NCBI RefSeq assembly: GCF_014192015.1
Contig: NZ_JACHXJ010000003.1
Span: 496,001 to 560,000 of the forward strand
Origin: Paenibacillus rhizosphaerae
GTDB taxonomy: Bacteria; Bacillota; Bacilli; Paenibacillales; Paenibacillaceae
DNA: 64,000 nucleotides
Reading direction: 5' to 3'
In this document: positions 16,171-24,573 of the stretch, piece by piece
How positions within the stretch are numbered: the stretch's first letter is position 1
Layout of the letters: every line of letters begins with the position of its first letter
Made by a program: the position numbers and the translations under genes
The notes under the pieces: model-generated
The model's database searches: none
Told to the model about the DNA's origin: nothing
The model's input: only the letters and a program-made list of their open reading frames with translations

Positions 16171-17285
16171 GCATCTTGACGCTGTATCTGAACGAGCATA
16201 AGCATTTGGAGGAAAAACCGATCTATCAGAAAATGATCGTTGAAGGCGGCAAGCTGGGACTTGACGTATTTGTGTTTACCCCGATGGACGTCAGCGACAG
16301 CAAGAAAAAAATCTTTGCAATGGAATACGACGCAAAGCAAAAGAAGTGGACCCGGCGATGGAGAAACTTCCCGGATATGATTTACGATCGGTGCCGCATC
16401 CAGAAGAGCCCCCGCTTTGCCCAGCTTCTGCAGTTCCGGAGCCGGTACAGCAAAATGCTGTTTCTGAACAAACCGCTCCGCAACAAATGGACCATTCACG
16501 AGGTGCTGTCCAAAAAGGCGGAATTCCGGAAGTTTCTGCCGGAAACGCGCCTGTATCATGGACTGACAGACGTCCACCAAATGCTGAAGAACAGGTCTGT
16601 CGTGTTTTTAAAACCGATCAACGGAACCGGCGGACGGGGTATTCTACGGATCGAAAAATTGAAGGCCTCTCCCCAGTACTACATTCAAGGACGGAATCAG
16701 CAGCGGAAAATCATCTCTCCGCAAAAAATCCACGCTTCCCGGCTCGGCTCCATCCTGAGCGGCTGGAATATGAAGGACCGGTATTTGATCCAGGAAGGCA
16801 TCGCGGTGGAGCTTCCCGACGGCCGGGTTCATGACTACCGCATGCTGGTGCAGAAAAACAAGGAGGGGCATTGGCAGCTGACCGGCATTGCCGGCCGGGT
16901 GGGGGCGCCGCGAAGCGTCACCTCCAACCTGCACGGCGGCGGAAGAGCTGTGCCCGCTCATCAAATGCTGTCCTCTTGGATCACAGACGAGGAGCGGCGG
17001 CAGGAGGTGATCTCGACAGCAGGCAAGATGGGCGTGGACATCGCCGCTTATCTGGAGCACCAGTACGGACCGCTGTGCGAGCTGGCGCTCGATCTCGCCA
17101 TCAACCGGAAAGGCCGGATATACCTGCTCGAAGTTAATCCTAAGCCTGCGAGGGAAGTATTCTCCCAGATCGGCCAACCGGAACTGTACCGCACGGCCAT
17201 CACCAGACCGCTGGAGTACGCCCTATGGGTTTACAAGCAGAAGACGGAAACCGCCGACACAAAAGAAAACAAACCGCAGCCCTAG
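16152..17285 (+). CDS. YheC-like ATP-grasp protein, fifth of five (short form)
   Basis: The 377-residue short-form ATP-grasp protein starts at GTG behind AAGAAGGTGAT. Motifs are KPINGTGGRG (154-163), DYRMLVQKN (228-236), CELALDLAIN (309-318) and LEVNPKP (326-332). Two positions differ from the other four: the first glycine of GELG is Cys (CELA), and the second acidic residue of the ID-x-x-D pair is Asn. The metal-site Glu and Asn are kept. The C-terminus ends in a charged Lys/Glu-rich tail, and the stop codon lies inside the loop of the terminator hairpin. It is the most divergent member and has no long-form partner. Confidence 0.88.
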   Translation: MPLPVLGILTLYLNEHKHLEEKPIYQKMIVEGGKLGLDVFVFTPMDVSDSKKKIFAMEYDAKQKKWTRRWRNFPDMIYDRCRIQKSPRFAQLLQFRSRYSKMLFLNKPLRNKWTIHEVLSKKAEFRKFLPETRLYHGLTDVHQMLKNRSVVFLKPINGTGGRGILRIEKLKASPQYYIQGRNQQRKIISPQKIHASRLGSILSGWNMKDRYLIQEGIAVELPDGRVHDYRMLVQKNKEGHWQLTGIAGRVGAPRSVTSNLHGGGRAVPAHQMLSSWITDEERRQEVISTAGKMGVDIAAYLEHQYGPLCELALDLAINRKGRIYLLEVNPKPAREVFSQIGQPELYRTAITRPLEYALWVYKQKTETADTKENKPQP

Positions 17286-17302
17286 CGCGGTTTGTTTTTC
17301 TT
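17264..17302 (+). terminator. Rho-independent terminator of the ATP-grasp operon, likely bidirectional
   Basis: AAACAAACCGC (17267-17277) pairs perfectly with GCGGTTTGTTT (17287-17297) and is followed by TTCTTT. The loop contains the TAG stop of the last ATP-grasp gene. Read leftward the stem is followed by TTTTCTTTTG, so it can also stop transcription of the HAD gene. Confidence 0.88.
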
Positions 17303-17345
17303 TATATGCAGCTATGATTCCCTTCGAAGGCGGCTTCATCACGGT

Positions 17346-18032
17346 TTACAGCGATGAGGCATACAGCCCCAGAAGTTCGTCGAACGAACTAATGAGGACA
17401 TCAGATCCTGCCAGTTCTTCAGGGTTCCCAAACCCGGCGTATTGGCATCCGATGACGGCGAGGCCGTTCTTCCGGCCGGCTTCCACATCTGAAGAGCGGT
17501 CGCCCACCATCCAGCCCGTGCTTATGCCTTCGCGCTGAAGCAGGAATTCCACCAGATGTACCTTCGATTTGGTTCCGTGCTCCCCGGCACTGTACAGGCC
17601 GTCAAAAAGATCCAGAATGCCGTGCGCATCCGCGATCCCCTTTACGTAATGCTCCAGTCCGTTGCTTGCGACATACAGACGCACGCTATGATCCTTCAAC
17701 CGGGCCAGCGTTTCCTTCACCCCGGGATAGAGCTCGGTGTCACCTTCCTTGAGCCCTTCCAATTCCAGCTGGAGAAGGAGCTCATTGGCACGCGCATGGG
17801 CACGCTCGCTGCCGTCCGGCATCACCACTTTCCAAATATCCTCCAGCAGCATCCCGAGACTGCCCATCATCCGTTCCGCCGGAGGCGTCGGTGCCGTATA
17901 CAGCCCCTCCTCCCGCAGCTTGTCGAACAACCGCTCATGGGCCGGCAGCAGCAGCGACTCCGTCTTGAACAGCGTGCCGTCCATGTCGAATAATATCGCC
18001 TGCGGCCTGTTCAATGTCTTCTCTTTGTCCAT
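17346..18032 (-). CDS. HAD-superfamily hydrolase, phosphoglycolate phosphatase-like
   Basis: The 228-residue haloacid dehalogenase-type hydrolase has all four motifs: nucleophile ILFDMDGTLF (Asp17 and Asp19), VASNG for motif II, a lysine around KSKVHLVEF for motif III and GDRSSDVEAG for motif IV. The cap between motifs I and II is helical and of the C1 PGM/PGP type. Such enzymes hydrolyse small phosphate esters; the substrate cannot be read from sequence. It converges on the ATP-grasp operon and shares its terminator. Confidence 0.9.
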   Translation of the reverse strand: MDKEKTLNRPQAILFDMDGTLFKTESLLLPAHERLFDKLREEGLYTAPTPPAERMMGSLGMLLEDIWKVVMPDGSERAHARANELLLQLELEGLKEGDTELYPGVKETLARLKDHSVRLYVASNGLEHYVKGIADAHGILDLFDGLYSAGEHGTKSKVHLVEFLLQREGISTGWMVGDRSSDVEAGRKNGLAVIGCQYAGFGNPEELAGSDVLISSFDELLGLYASSL

Positions 18033-18158
18033 CGGTTATCTTCCCTTTCATGGCCTGCATTCGTGCGTAATACATAGTATCACCTGATTACATGCCTATG
18101 ATAAGGGAAGCGCCAAGCCTTGTAAACTTCGATCGATTTGAAAAACGCACGCGATTCT

Positions 18159-18728
18159 TTAGAAGAACCGTTTTTTGCCCCGGTCATCCTTAATGATTTC
18201 CACGGCCTCCCGGAACCGGGTCGAATGGACGATTTCCCGTTCCCGAAGGAACTTGAGTCCGTCCTGCAGGTCGACGTCATCGGTCATGTCAATAAGCCAC
18301 TGGTATGTAGCCCTGGCCTTTTCTTCTGCGGCGATGTCCTCATATAAATCGGCGAGCGGATCGCCTTTGGCCTGAATGTACGATGCCGTCCATGGGACCC
18401 CGGCTGCATTCTGGTAAAATAAAGCCTTGTCATGATTGACATAGTGGTCTGCGAGTCCAGCCGCCTTCAGCTGATCCGGCGTCGCATCTTTTGTCAATTT
18501 ATAAACCATAGTGGCAATCATTTCCAAATGGGCGAATTCTTCCGTGCCGATGTCGTTGAGAATGCCGATGACCTTATCCGGGATGGTGTACCGTTGATTC
18601 AAATATCTCAAGGCAGCGGCCAATTCCCCGTCGGCACCGCCGTACTGCTCCAAGAGCAACCGGGCCATATATGGATCACACTTGCTGACCCTGACCGGAT
18701 ACTGCAGCTTTTTTTCATATATCCACAT
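18159..18728 (-). CDS. cotJC: Spore coat protein CotJC, manganese catalase-like
   Basis: CotJC is a ferritin-like, manganese-catalase family protein of the inner spore coat. The product begins MWIYEKKLQYPVRVS and contains QYGGADGELAAALRYLNQRY, GTEEFAHLEMIATMVYKLT and EDIAAEEKARATYQWLI, with the Glu and His ligands expected of a di-metal four-helix bundle. The ATG at 18728 gives 189 residues, the same length as Bacillus CotJC. A GTG three codons upstream is only three bases from AGGAGG. It is the last gene of cotJABC, expressed in the mother cell in Bacillus. Confidence 0.95.
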   Translation of the reverse strand: MWIYEKKLQYPVRVSKCDPYMARLLLEQYGGADGELAAALRYLNQRYTIPDKVIGILNDIGTEEFAHLEMIATMVYKLTKDATPDQLKAAGLADHYVNHDKALFYQNAAGVPWTASYIQAKGDPLADLYEDIAAEEKARATYQWLIDMTDDVDLQDGLKFLREREIVHSTRFREAVEIIKDDRGKKRFF

Positions 18729-18764
18729 GCGGGACACTCGCCTCCTTTTGATTCATTTTGCCGG

Positions 18765-19040
18765 TTACACCTGCCAAGGCCAAGGGGCCTGCGGCCATTC
18801 GAACGGGAACTTCGAATAGGCATGGCCGAAATGCATCAATGGTCCATAGGACTCCTGAAACTCCCGGACGATCGGGATCCGCTCCTGGGCGAGCCGATTG
18901 TACTGCTCAATGCTTTTTAAATCGTCCGGATGGGTATCCAGGAAGAGGTTCAGTTCGACCAAGGCGAAGTCAATCATCTGCAGCTTTTCAAGCAGCTCAT
19001 AATAGCGCTGATCCACCGCTGGTTTAGACTGGTTCTCCAT
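18765..19040 (-). CDS. cotJB: Spore coat protein CotJB
   Basis: The 91-residue product has the CotJB core: YYELLEKLQMIDFALVELN, FLDTHPDDLKSIEQYN and a Trp/Pro-rich end FPFEWPQAPWPWQV. The ATG at 19040 is preferred because AGGAGG lies nine bases upstream; the frame stays open another 13 codons. It overlaps the end of cotJA by 17 bases and is followed by cotJC after 36, so the three are translated from one message. CotJB is needed for CotJ assembly into the coat in Bacillus, but its chemistry is unknown. Confidence 0.93.
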   Translation of the reverse strand: MENQSKPAVDQRYYELLEKLQMIDFALVELNLFLDTHPDDLKSIEQYNRLAQERIPIVREFQESYGPLMHFGHAYSKFPFEWPQAPWPWQV

Positions 19041-19269
19041 CACTCCCCACCTCCTCCACTCTTTTGCTTTTAGATTCATAAGGGCTGTAAAGGTTCGGCC
19101 AAAGCGTTCCCAGCTTCAGCGCCTCGGCAAGGCTGAATTGCGGCCAATCCAGAGGCTGGAACACGATATACTGGTTGGGCGGGACGACGTACGTCCTGTA
19201 AGGCAGCGGCGGGCACGGATCAAACGGGCCAATGAAAGGCTTATACACTCGTACCTGTGAGTTCACCAC
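19024..19269 (-). CDS. cotJA: Spore coat-associated protein CotJA
   Basis: The 81-residue product is proline- and tyrosine-rich at the start (VYKPFIGPFDPCPPLPYRTY), followed by VPPNQYIVFQPLDWPQFS and LGTLWPNLYSPYES, as in CotJA. Translation starts at one of two adjacent GTG codons behind AGGAGGAGCAA. It is the first gene of cotJABC. In Bacillus the operon is sigma-E dependent. I looked for a -35/-10 pair in the 240 bases upstream but found none convincing. Confidence 0.92.
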   Translation of the reverse strand: MVNSQVRVYKPFIGPFDPCPPLPYRTYVVPPNQYIVFQPLDWPQFSLAEALKLGTLWPNLYSPYESKSKRVEEVGSDGEPV

Positions 19270-19392
19270 TTGCTCCTCCTTTTGTTGTCCATACTAAAGT
19301 CGCCGATTTCCGCGAGAAGGCGAAAAATCAGACACTCTTCGTAATTAAACATATGACCCATCCGCGGAATCTGAACAAAAAAGTTCATGGGA

Positions 19393-19439
19393 CAACAAAA
19401 AGACCCCTGATTTGCGGTTGATTTACCGCCGAGGGGTCA
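19393..19439 (-). terminator. Rho-independent terminator after the YtvI-like gene
   Basis: Read leftward, the arms at 19432-19438 and 19402-19408 (TGACCCCT and AGGGGTC) enclose a second stem GGCGGTAA/ACCGC. They are followed by TTTTTGTTG. It lies about 70 bases after the stop of the gene at 19511 and isolates it from cotJ. Confidence 0.88.
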
Positions 19440-19510
19440 GTGCAAACGGCTCTAGTAACTTTTGTCGAAGCGCTGTATGTAACGCGAGCCTTTTATGAGA
19501 AGATACACCT

Positions 19511-20542
19511 TTAAAATCTGATCTTAATCTGGAATAGTCCCGCTTTCCGGACCGCCGAATAAATAATGACCACCAGCGGCCCGATAAACACGCCGATCAC
19601 ACCGACGAGCTTGAAGCCGATATACATGCTTACCAGTGCTGACAGGGCGCCGATACCGACCGAATCGCCGATGATTTTAGGCTCGACCACCCGGCGGGCG
19701 ATCGTAATGACCCCAAACAGCAGCATCAGCCCAAAGCCGGTATAGGAGTCGCCCACGATAAACAAGTACACCGCCCAGGGAATCAGCACCGAGCCGACCC
19801 CCAGAATCGGCAAAATATCGACGACCATGATCAGCAGGGCGATCGCCAGCGGGTAATGAATGTCGAGGATGAGCAGTCCCGTGAGCGTCAATACATAGGT
19901 AAAAGCGCTCAGGATCATCTGGGCCTGAATAAAGCCGAAGATCGACCGCTTCAGGCTGTGCAGCACCTCGTTGATCTGGTCTTGGGTCTCCTCCTCAAAC
20001 AGGGATAGAATCCCTGCCTTGATCGTCTCCAGCCCAAAGCTGAACAGATAGACGGCGACAAAGAAAACCACCAAAAACACAAACGTGCCCGGGATGCCCT
20101 TGGCAAAAGATAAAAAGGTTGACGACAACGAGTTGATGAGCGACTCGGCGTATGACGTCAGATTAGTTAGCATTTCCCTCAGGCTCTCGGCCAGCTCCGG
20201 CTGAAACCGGTCAAACAGCCCTCTCGCCTGGATCAGCGTCGTCTGTACGAAATCGTCGGCCGACGCAAAGTATGCCGGCGCATTCTTCCAGTATTCCAGC
20301 AGCTGGGCGAAAACCTGAAAACCCAGCATGTACACCAAAAGAAGAATCATGAGCATAAACAACGTACATGTCAGCGAAGCGGCAGCGATACGGTTCCATT
20401 TCAGCCTCCCGATCAGCATCCGGTTGATCGGCTCCAGCGAAACGGCCACGAGCGCTGCCAGTACAAAGGGGGCGCCTGCCGTAAACAGCAAGTACAGCAG
20501 GAGCAGTCCCACACCGACGAACACCAGCTGTCTGCCAGTCAT
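19511..20542 (-). CDS. ytvI: AI-2E-family permease, YtvI-type sporulation membrane protein
   Basis: The 343-residue membrane protein has the AI-2E/PerM fold: two N-terminal helices, a pair spanning IAAASLTCTLFMLMILLLVY, a long soluble stretch (residues about 85-160), then five or more helices with FIQAQMILSAFTY, MVVDILPILGVGSVLIPWA and ARRVVEPKIIGDSVGI. The length and these motifs fit the sporulation integral membrane protein YtvI subgroup. Its transported substrate is not known. It lies ten bases after the CBS-domain membrane protein gene on the same strand. Confidence 0.85.
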   Translation of the reverse strand: MTGRQLVFVGVGLLLLYLLFTAGAPFVLAALVAVSLEPINRMLIGRLKWNRIAAASLTCTLFMLMILLLVYMLGFQVFAQLLEYWKNAPAYFASADDFVQTTLIQARGLFDRFQPELAESLREMLTNLTSYAESLINSLSSTFLSFAKGIPGTFVFLVVFFVAVYLFSFGLETIKAGILSLFEEETQDQINEVLHSLKRSIFGFIQAQMILSAFTYVLTLTGLLILDIHYPLAIALLIMVVDILPILGVGSVLIPWAVYLFIVGDSYTGFGLMLLFGVITIARRVVEPKIIGDSVGIGALSALVSMYIGFKLVGVIGVFIGPLVVIIYSAVRKAGLFQIKIRF

Positions 20543-20552
20543 GCTTCACTCC

Positions 20553-21920
20553 TTAATCCCCGTTATCCGTCCCTTCCTGTTCCTCCTCGTCGATGACTTC
20601 CGTATCGGCAACGCGGTGAATGTTAACCCGGGTAATCCGGAGCTTGGTCGATTCCTCGACCTCAAACATGAAATTGCTCACCTGGACCTTTTTGCCTTTT
20701 ACCGGATTGCCTTCCAGCTCCTTGAACAGCCAGCCGCCAATCGAATCAACCTCGTCATCCTCGATGATGACGCCGGTCAGATCGTTGACATCCTCGATCA
20801 GCATCCGTCCGTCAACCGAGATGACATCCTCCTGGATTTCGACATCGGGACGCTCGTCCTCAAATTCGTCATAGAGCTCCCCGACGATTTCTTCGAGGAT
20901 TTCTTCGGCTGTCAGCATGCCGGCCGTGCCGCCGTATTCGTCGACAACCAGCGTCAGCTGGGCATGCTTCTTCTGCATGAGGCGCAGCACATGGCTGATT
21001 TCCATCGACTCCGGCACGTTCAGAATCGGACGGACCAGCGTGGTCAGCTCCTTCTGATGCTCGGCGTCGGCCAGGAGAAAATCGGTAATATGCACAAATC
21101 CGATAATCTGGTCCTTGTCCTCCACGGCAATAGGATAACGGGAATGCTTCGTATCACTGATGATCTGCAGGTTCTCTTCCAGCGTATTCGTCGTGTACAG
21201 GCAGTCCATATCCGTCCGTGGGAGCATAATTTCGCGCGCCAGCAGGTCGGAGAACTCGAAGATGTTGTCCATCAGCTTCATCTCGTCCTTATCGATGACC
21301 CCGCTTTTGGCGCTCTGATTCATTAATATGCGGATTTCCTCTTCAGAATGCGCAGCTTCTGCTTCGCCGGCCGGATGAACGCCGAACAAGCGAAGCAATC
21401 CGTTGGCGGAAGCGTTAAGCAGCCAAATAAAAGGAAAAAATATTTTATAAAAAGCCATCAGCGGCGCGGACAGCAGCAGTGCGGCCCCTTCCGTCTTCTG
21501 AATGGCAAGCGACTTGGGGGCCAGTTCCCCAAGCACGATATGTAAGAAAGTAATGACACAGAACCCGAGCACCACGGATACGGTGGCGATGAGCGTTCTG
21601 TCGGTAATTCCCATTTTATACATTAAAGGCTCTACCAGTAGTTCCGAAATGGCCGGCTCCCCGATCCAGCCGAGACCGAGGGATGCCAGCGTAATGCCGA
21701 ATTGGGTAGCGGACAAATAAGCGTCCAGTTTGTTGTTCACTCGGAGCGCATAGCCGGCCAGCCGGTTGCCTTCACTGACCAGCTGCGTCAGCCGGGACTG
21801 CCTCATTTTTACAAGCGAAAATTCGGCGGCCACAAACACGCCGTTAAAAAATACCAGCAGCAGAACAAAAAAGAGGTTTAACAGCAGTTTGCCTATTTCT
21901 AACTCCCCGTCCAATGACAA
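20553..21920 (-). CDS. CNNM/CBS/CorC-domain membrane protein (hemolysin-like family)
   Basis: The 455-residue protein has three parts. A DUF21/CNNM membrane domain comes first (FVLLLVFFNGVFVAAEFSLV, ATQFGITLASLGLGWIGEP and FLHIVLGELAPKSLAI). Two CBS domains follow (about 215-340: MLPRTDMDCL, RYPIAVEDKDQIIGFVHI and LTLVVDEYGGTAGMLT). A C-terminal CorC/HlyC transporter-associated domain (about 355-440) follows DEFEDE. Relatives transport or regulate magnesium and other divalent cations. The old name hemolysin is historical. A ten-base gap suggests co-transcription with the YtvI-like gene. Confidence 0.92.
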   Translation of the reverse strand: MSLDGELEIGKLLLNLFFVLLLVFFNGVFVAAEFSLVKMRQSRLTQLVSEGNRLAGYALRVNNKLDAYLSATQFGITLASLGLGWIGEPAISELLVEPLMYKMGITDRTLIATVSVVLGFCVITFLHIVLGELAPKSLAIQKTEGAALLLSAPLMAFYKIFFPFIWLLNASANGLLRLFGVHPAGEAEAAHSEEEIRILMNQSAKSGVIDKDEMKLMDNIFEFSDLLAREIMLPRTDMDCLYTTNTLEENLQIISDTKHSRYPIAVEDKDQIIGFVHITDFLLADAEHQKELTTLVRPILNVPESMEISHVLRLMQKKHAQLTLVVDEYGGTAGMLTAEEILEEIVGELYDEFEDERPDVEIQEDVISVDGRMLIEDVNDLTGVIIEDDEVDSIGGWLFKELEGNPVKGKKVQVSNFMFEVEESTKLRITRVNIHRVADTEVIDEEEQEGTDNGD

Positions 21921-21930
21921 CGCCCCATTT

Positions 21931-23064
21931 CTATAATAAGTTCGCTTTTTTTACGGTAAAATCGGTATCTTTATAATACATGTCCTTCACGAGCAGATTC
22001 GGCCCACAGCAGCCTGCGGCGTCGCAGTGGCAGTTCACCGTCTTGTTCAGCGGATGCCCGGTCTGCCACGCATTAAAGATGTCGTCGAGGCGGCCGGTTT
22101 CAATATTGCCGAACGCCGGGATATCGGAAAAGTCGGTGACGTAAACATCGCCCGAGAACAAGTTAACATTGACGCGGTTGCGGCCGTCAGGATCGTTACG
22201 AACAGTGACGTTCGGCGCATCCGCAAGCCTGCGGATCAGCTTCAGATCTTCGTGAATATCACTGCACGCGAAGAACGGCAGCGTTCCGAACAGCATCCAC
22301 ATCTGCGGATCACGTACATCCAGCAAGCTGTGGATCGCCCTGCGCGTCTCCTCCAAAGAAAGCACCGGAAGCCCCGTAGCAAAATTGGAGGCATACATCG
22401 GATGCACTTCGTGGCGGCGGCAGCCCATTTCCCCTATTAGTTTGTGAATTCCTGCAAGCTTTGTATGCGTCCGGTAATTAATCATGGACTCTGCCGAAAT
22501 GAACATGCCCGCTTCGCTCAGCTTCAGGGCGTTATCCATCATTTTGTCATACATGCGGTAGGCGGTTTCCTTCGGAACGGGATGGTTACTGTTGGCGAAG
22601 CCCACCTCATGGAAATCGTCCCCATTCAAATAGTTGAACGAAATGTGCATCACGTCAAGGTATGGGAGCATCGCTTCATATCTGCTGATATCCAGCGTCA
22701 AATTGGAGTTGATCTGCGAGCGGATTCCCCGGTCCTGAGCATATTTGAGCAGAGGCACGATCACCTCTTTCACGGTCTTCTCCCGGAAGGAGGGCTCGCC
22801 TCCGGTCAGGCTGATCGTCTGCAGATGCTCCACCTCGTCCAGACGCCGCAGCATCAAATCCAGCGGAAGGAACTCTGCCTCTTTCATGACGAGCATATCG
22901 CCGACCGCACAGTGCTCGCAGCGCATATTGCATAAATGCGTCACCGTCATTTCGACACTGGTCAGCACATGTCGGCCATATGTACGAAGGGATTCAATCG
23001 GATCCCATGGGTCATTGCTCGGAGATAAGGGGGCCAGTGCACCCCGGGTATTTACAGTATTCAT
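21931..23064 (-). CDS. yfkAB: Radical SAM protein YfkAB
   Basis: The 377-residue radical SAM enzyme has the cluster motif C45-NMR-C49-EH-C52, the SAM-contacting SLTGGEPSFREK and a C-terminal CxCxxxxC (CHCDAAGC) that gives the YfkAB family its description. Its reaction is unknown. AAGGTGAG precedes the ATG. The next gene on the same strand, encoding the CNNM/CBS membrane protein, follows after ten bases, so the three membrane/radical SAM genes from here to the YtvI-like gene probably form one operon. Confidence 0.93.
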   Translation of the reverse strand: MNTVNTRGALAPLSPSNDPWDPIESLRTYGRHVLTSVEMTVTHLCNMRCEHCAVGDMLVMKEAEFLPLDLMLRRLDEVEHLQTISLTGGEPSFREKTVKEVIVPLLKYAQDRGIRSQINSNLTLDISRYEAMLPYLDVMHISFNYLNGDDFHEVGFANSNHPVPKETAYRMYDKMMDNALKLSEAGMFISAESMINYRTHTKLAGIHKLIGEMGCRRHEVHPMYASNFATGLPVLSLEETRRAIHSLLDVRDPQMWMLFGTLPFFACSDIHEDLKLIRRLADAPNVTVRNDPDGRNRVNVNLFSGDVYVTDFSDIPAFGNIETGRLDDIFNAWQTGHPLNKTVNCHCDAAGCCGPNLLVKDMYYKDTDFTVKKANLL

Positions 23065-23174
23065 TATTTACTCACCTTATTTCTTTATTTAACCCAAAAC
23101 ACGGTTTTTGTGTAACCTTTATTTTCCAGACCAGAGCTATCCGGTTGTCTCAGGATGAACTTGTCATTCCTTCT

Positions 23175-23183
23175 ATCATACCA
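23175..23183 (-). promoter_or_regulatory. Extended -10 promoter candidate for yfkAB
   Basis: On the reverse strand TGGTATGAT matches an extended -10 (TG-n-TATGAT), giving a leader of about 110 bases before the yfkAB ATG. No good -35 lies upstream, which is common for extended -10 promoters. Confidence 0.4.
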
Positions 23184-23228
23184 TGAAGCGCGAAAAATCT
23201 CTCTGTCAGAATAGGTATGCCGGGACAT

Positions 23229-23330
23229 GAAGAAAAAAGACCCCTAAACCGGCGGCTTCTGCGGGCAGCAGGGAAATCGAATTTCCACCGCATCAATCAC
23301 TGCCTGAAACCGCTCGCTTTATGGGTCTTC
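23229..23330 (-). terminator. Long branched terminator-like hairpin after the HD-GYP gene
   Basis: Read leftward, AAGACCC (23323-23329) pairs with GGGTCT (23238-23243) and is followed by CTTTTTTCTT. Inside this hairpin are a second stem, GGCAG/CTGCC (23300-23304 with 23264-23268), and a third, GGAAAT/ATTTCC (23281-23286 with 23272-23277). The structure starts about 30 bases after the HD-GYP stop codon. It is much longer than a standard terminator and could be a small stable RNA. Confidence 0.6.
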
Positions 23331-23359
23331 TGTCATGACACTTCGTAACTCTTGCTCCC

Positions 23360-24445
23360 CTAATCTCCGAGGACACCGTCAATAATAACGGAGAGCGACT
23401 GGGACAGGTCCACCTCGTAAGGTGCCTGCAGCGGTGCCCCTTCCGGATCCTGCAATATGCGGATCACGGGACGATGGGGCATATGGGCGTGAATTTTCGA
23501 CACCACTCCCGTTTCCCCGGTACTCAGCTTGACCGACAAGCCTGGCGGATAGATCGCCACCTTATCCCGGAACAGCTCCAGCTTCTTTTGGTCGTACAAG
23601 GTACCTGCCCCGCCGTAGAGCACTTCGGCCGCCTGATGCGGCAGCATCGCAGGCCGGTACACTCTATGCGAGGTCATCGCATCGTAGGAGTCGGCGAGCG
23701 CCACCCATTGGGCATATTCGTGAATATCGTCACCCTTGATTCCACGCGGATAACCGGATCCGTTAATCCTTTCATGATGCTGAAAGGCGCAGTGCGCCGC
23801 CAGGAGCGGAATATTCGGCTCGTCCTTCAGGATTTTAAAGCCGATTTGAGCATGCGCCTGCATGAGGCGGAATTCCTCATCGTCCAGCTTTTGCGGCTTG
23901 AACAGCACTTTTTGGGGAATCTGGGTTTTCCCGATGTCATGCAGCAGCGAGCCCAGCCCCAGCACCATCAGCTGGTCCTGCGTATAACCGCTCGCGATCC
24001 CCAGCACAAGTGAATATACGCACACATTTAAGGAATGCTTATATAAGTAATGATCTGCGGTGTTCATGTCCATCAGCATGATCATGCAGTCCTCTTGAGA
24101 ACTGACATCCGCAAGAATGGACTCCATCACCTTGGAGAACTGCTTTCCGAGATGGTGATACCCCCCTGTAATCGGAGAGGCTTCGGATAACCGCTGAAAA
24201 TTGACGCGAATATTCTGAAGAGCCTGACGTCTCGTTTCCTCCCGGAGCATTTCGGGAATATCGATGCCTTCCGTCAGATGATCTTCCACATAAATATAAC
24301 CGATGTCCAGCTTTTGCAGGCGGCTGATCAGCAAGGAGGTGAGCTCCACGCCTTCCGCGAGAAGTACAACTCCCTCGTCGCTGTATATTTTTTTGCCGAT
24401 CTTCATTCCCTGCTGCAGCATCGGAACGGGTACCAAACGCAACAC
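23360..24445 (-). CDS. HD-GYP domain protein, probable cyclic-di-nucleotide phosphodiesterase
   Basis: A 361-residue protein. Residues about 120-290 form an HD-GYP domain with H137, HD at 169-170, HHERINGSGYP (223-233) and ALADSYDAM. HD-GYP enzymes hydrolyse cyclic di-GMP or related dinucleotides, and the metal ligands and GYP motif look intact. The N-terminal 70 residues form a small domain also found in the second HD-GYP protein of this window. The C-terminal region has STGETGVVSKIHA. GTG is the start, six bases after AGGAG. The signal it responds to is unknown. Confidence 0.88.
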   Translation of the reverse strand: MLRLVPVPMLQQGMKIGKKIYSDEGVVLLAEGVELTSLLISRLQKLDIGYIYVEDHLTEGIDIPEMLREETRRQALQNIRVNFQRLSEASPITGGYHHLGKQFSKVMESILADVSSQEDCMIMLMDMNTADHYLYKHSLNVCVYSLVLGIASGYTQDQLMVLGLGSLLHDIGKTQIPQKVLFKPQKLDDEEFRLMQAHAQIGFKILKDEPNIPLLAAHCAFQHHERINGSGYPRGIKGDDIHEYAQWVALADSYDAMTSHRVYRPAMLPHQAAEVLYGGAGTLYDQKKLELFRDKVAIYPPGLSVKLSTGETGVVSKIHAHMPHRPVIRILQDPEGAPLQAPYEVDLSQSLSVIIDGVLGD

Positions 24446-24573
24446 GATCCACTCCTGCCTAAAATCACGGCCACCCGGTTATTGTTCCCAAGGTCCGTTT
24501 ACCTAGTTTCCCCTGCCATCTATGTAGCCCAACCACGTTATGCGAATTTGTGAATTACATTACTGTCCTTGAA

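Noticed and set aside
18729..18737. An upstream GTG start for cotJC adding three residues.
   Set aside because: It lies only three bases from the ribosome binding site and gives a product longer than the conserved 189 residues.
19402..23245. The same AGACCCCT sequence in two terminators (near 19402 and 23238) as a dispersed repeat.
   Set aside because: The similarity is limited to about eight bases and the rest of the hairpins differ, so chance is more likely.
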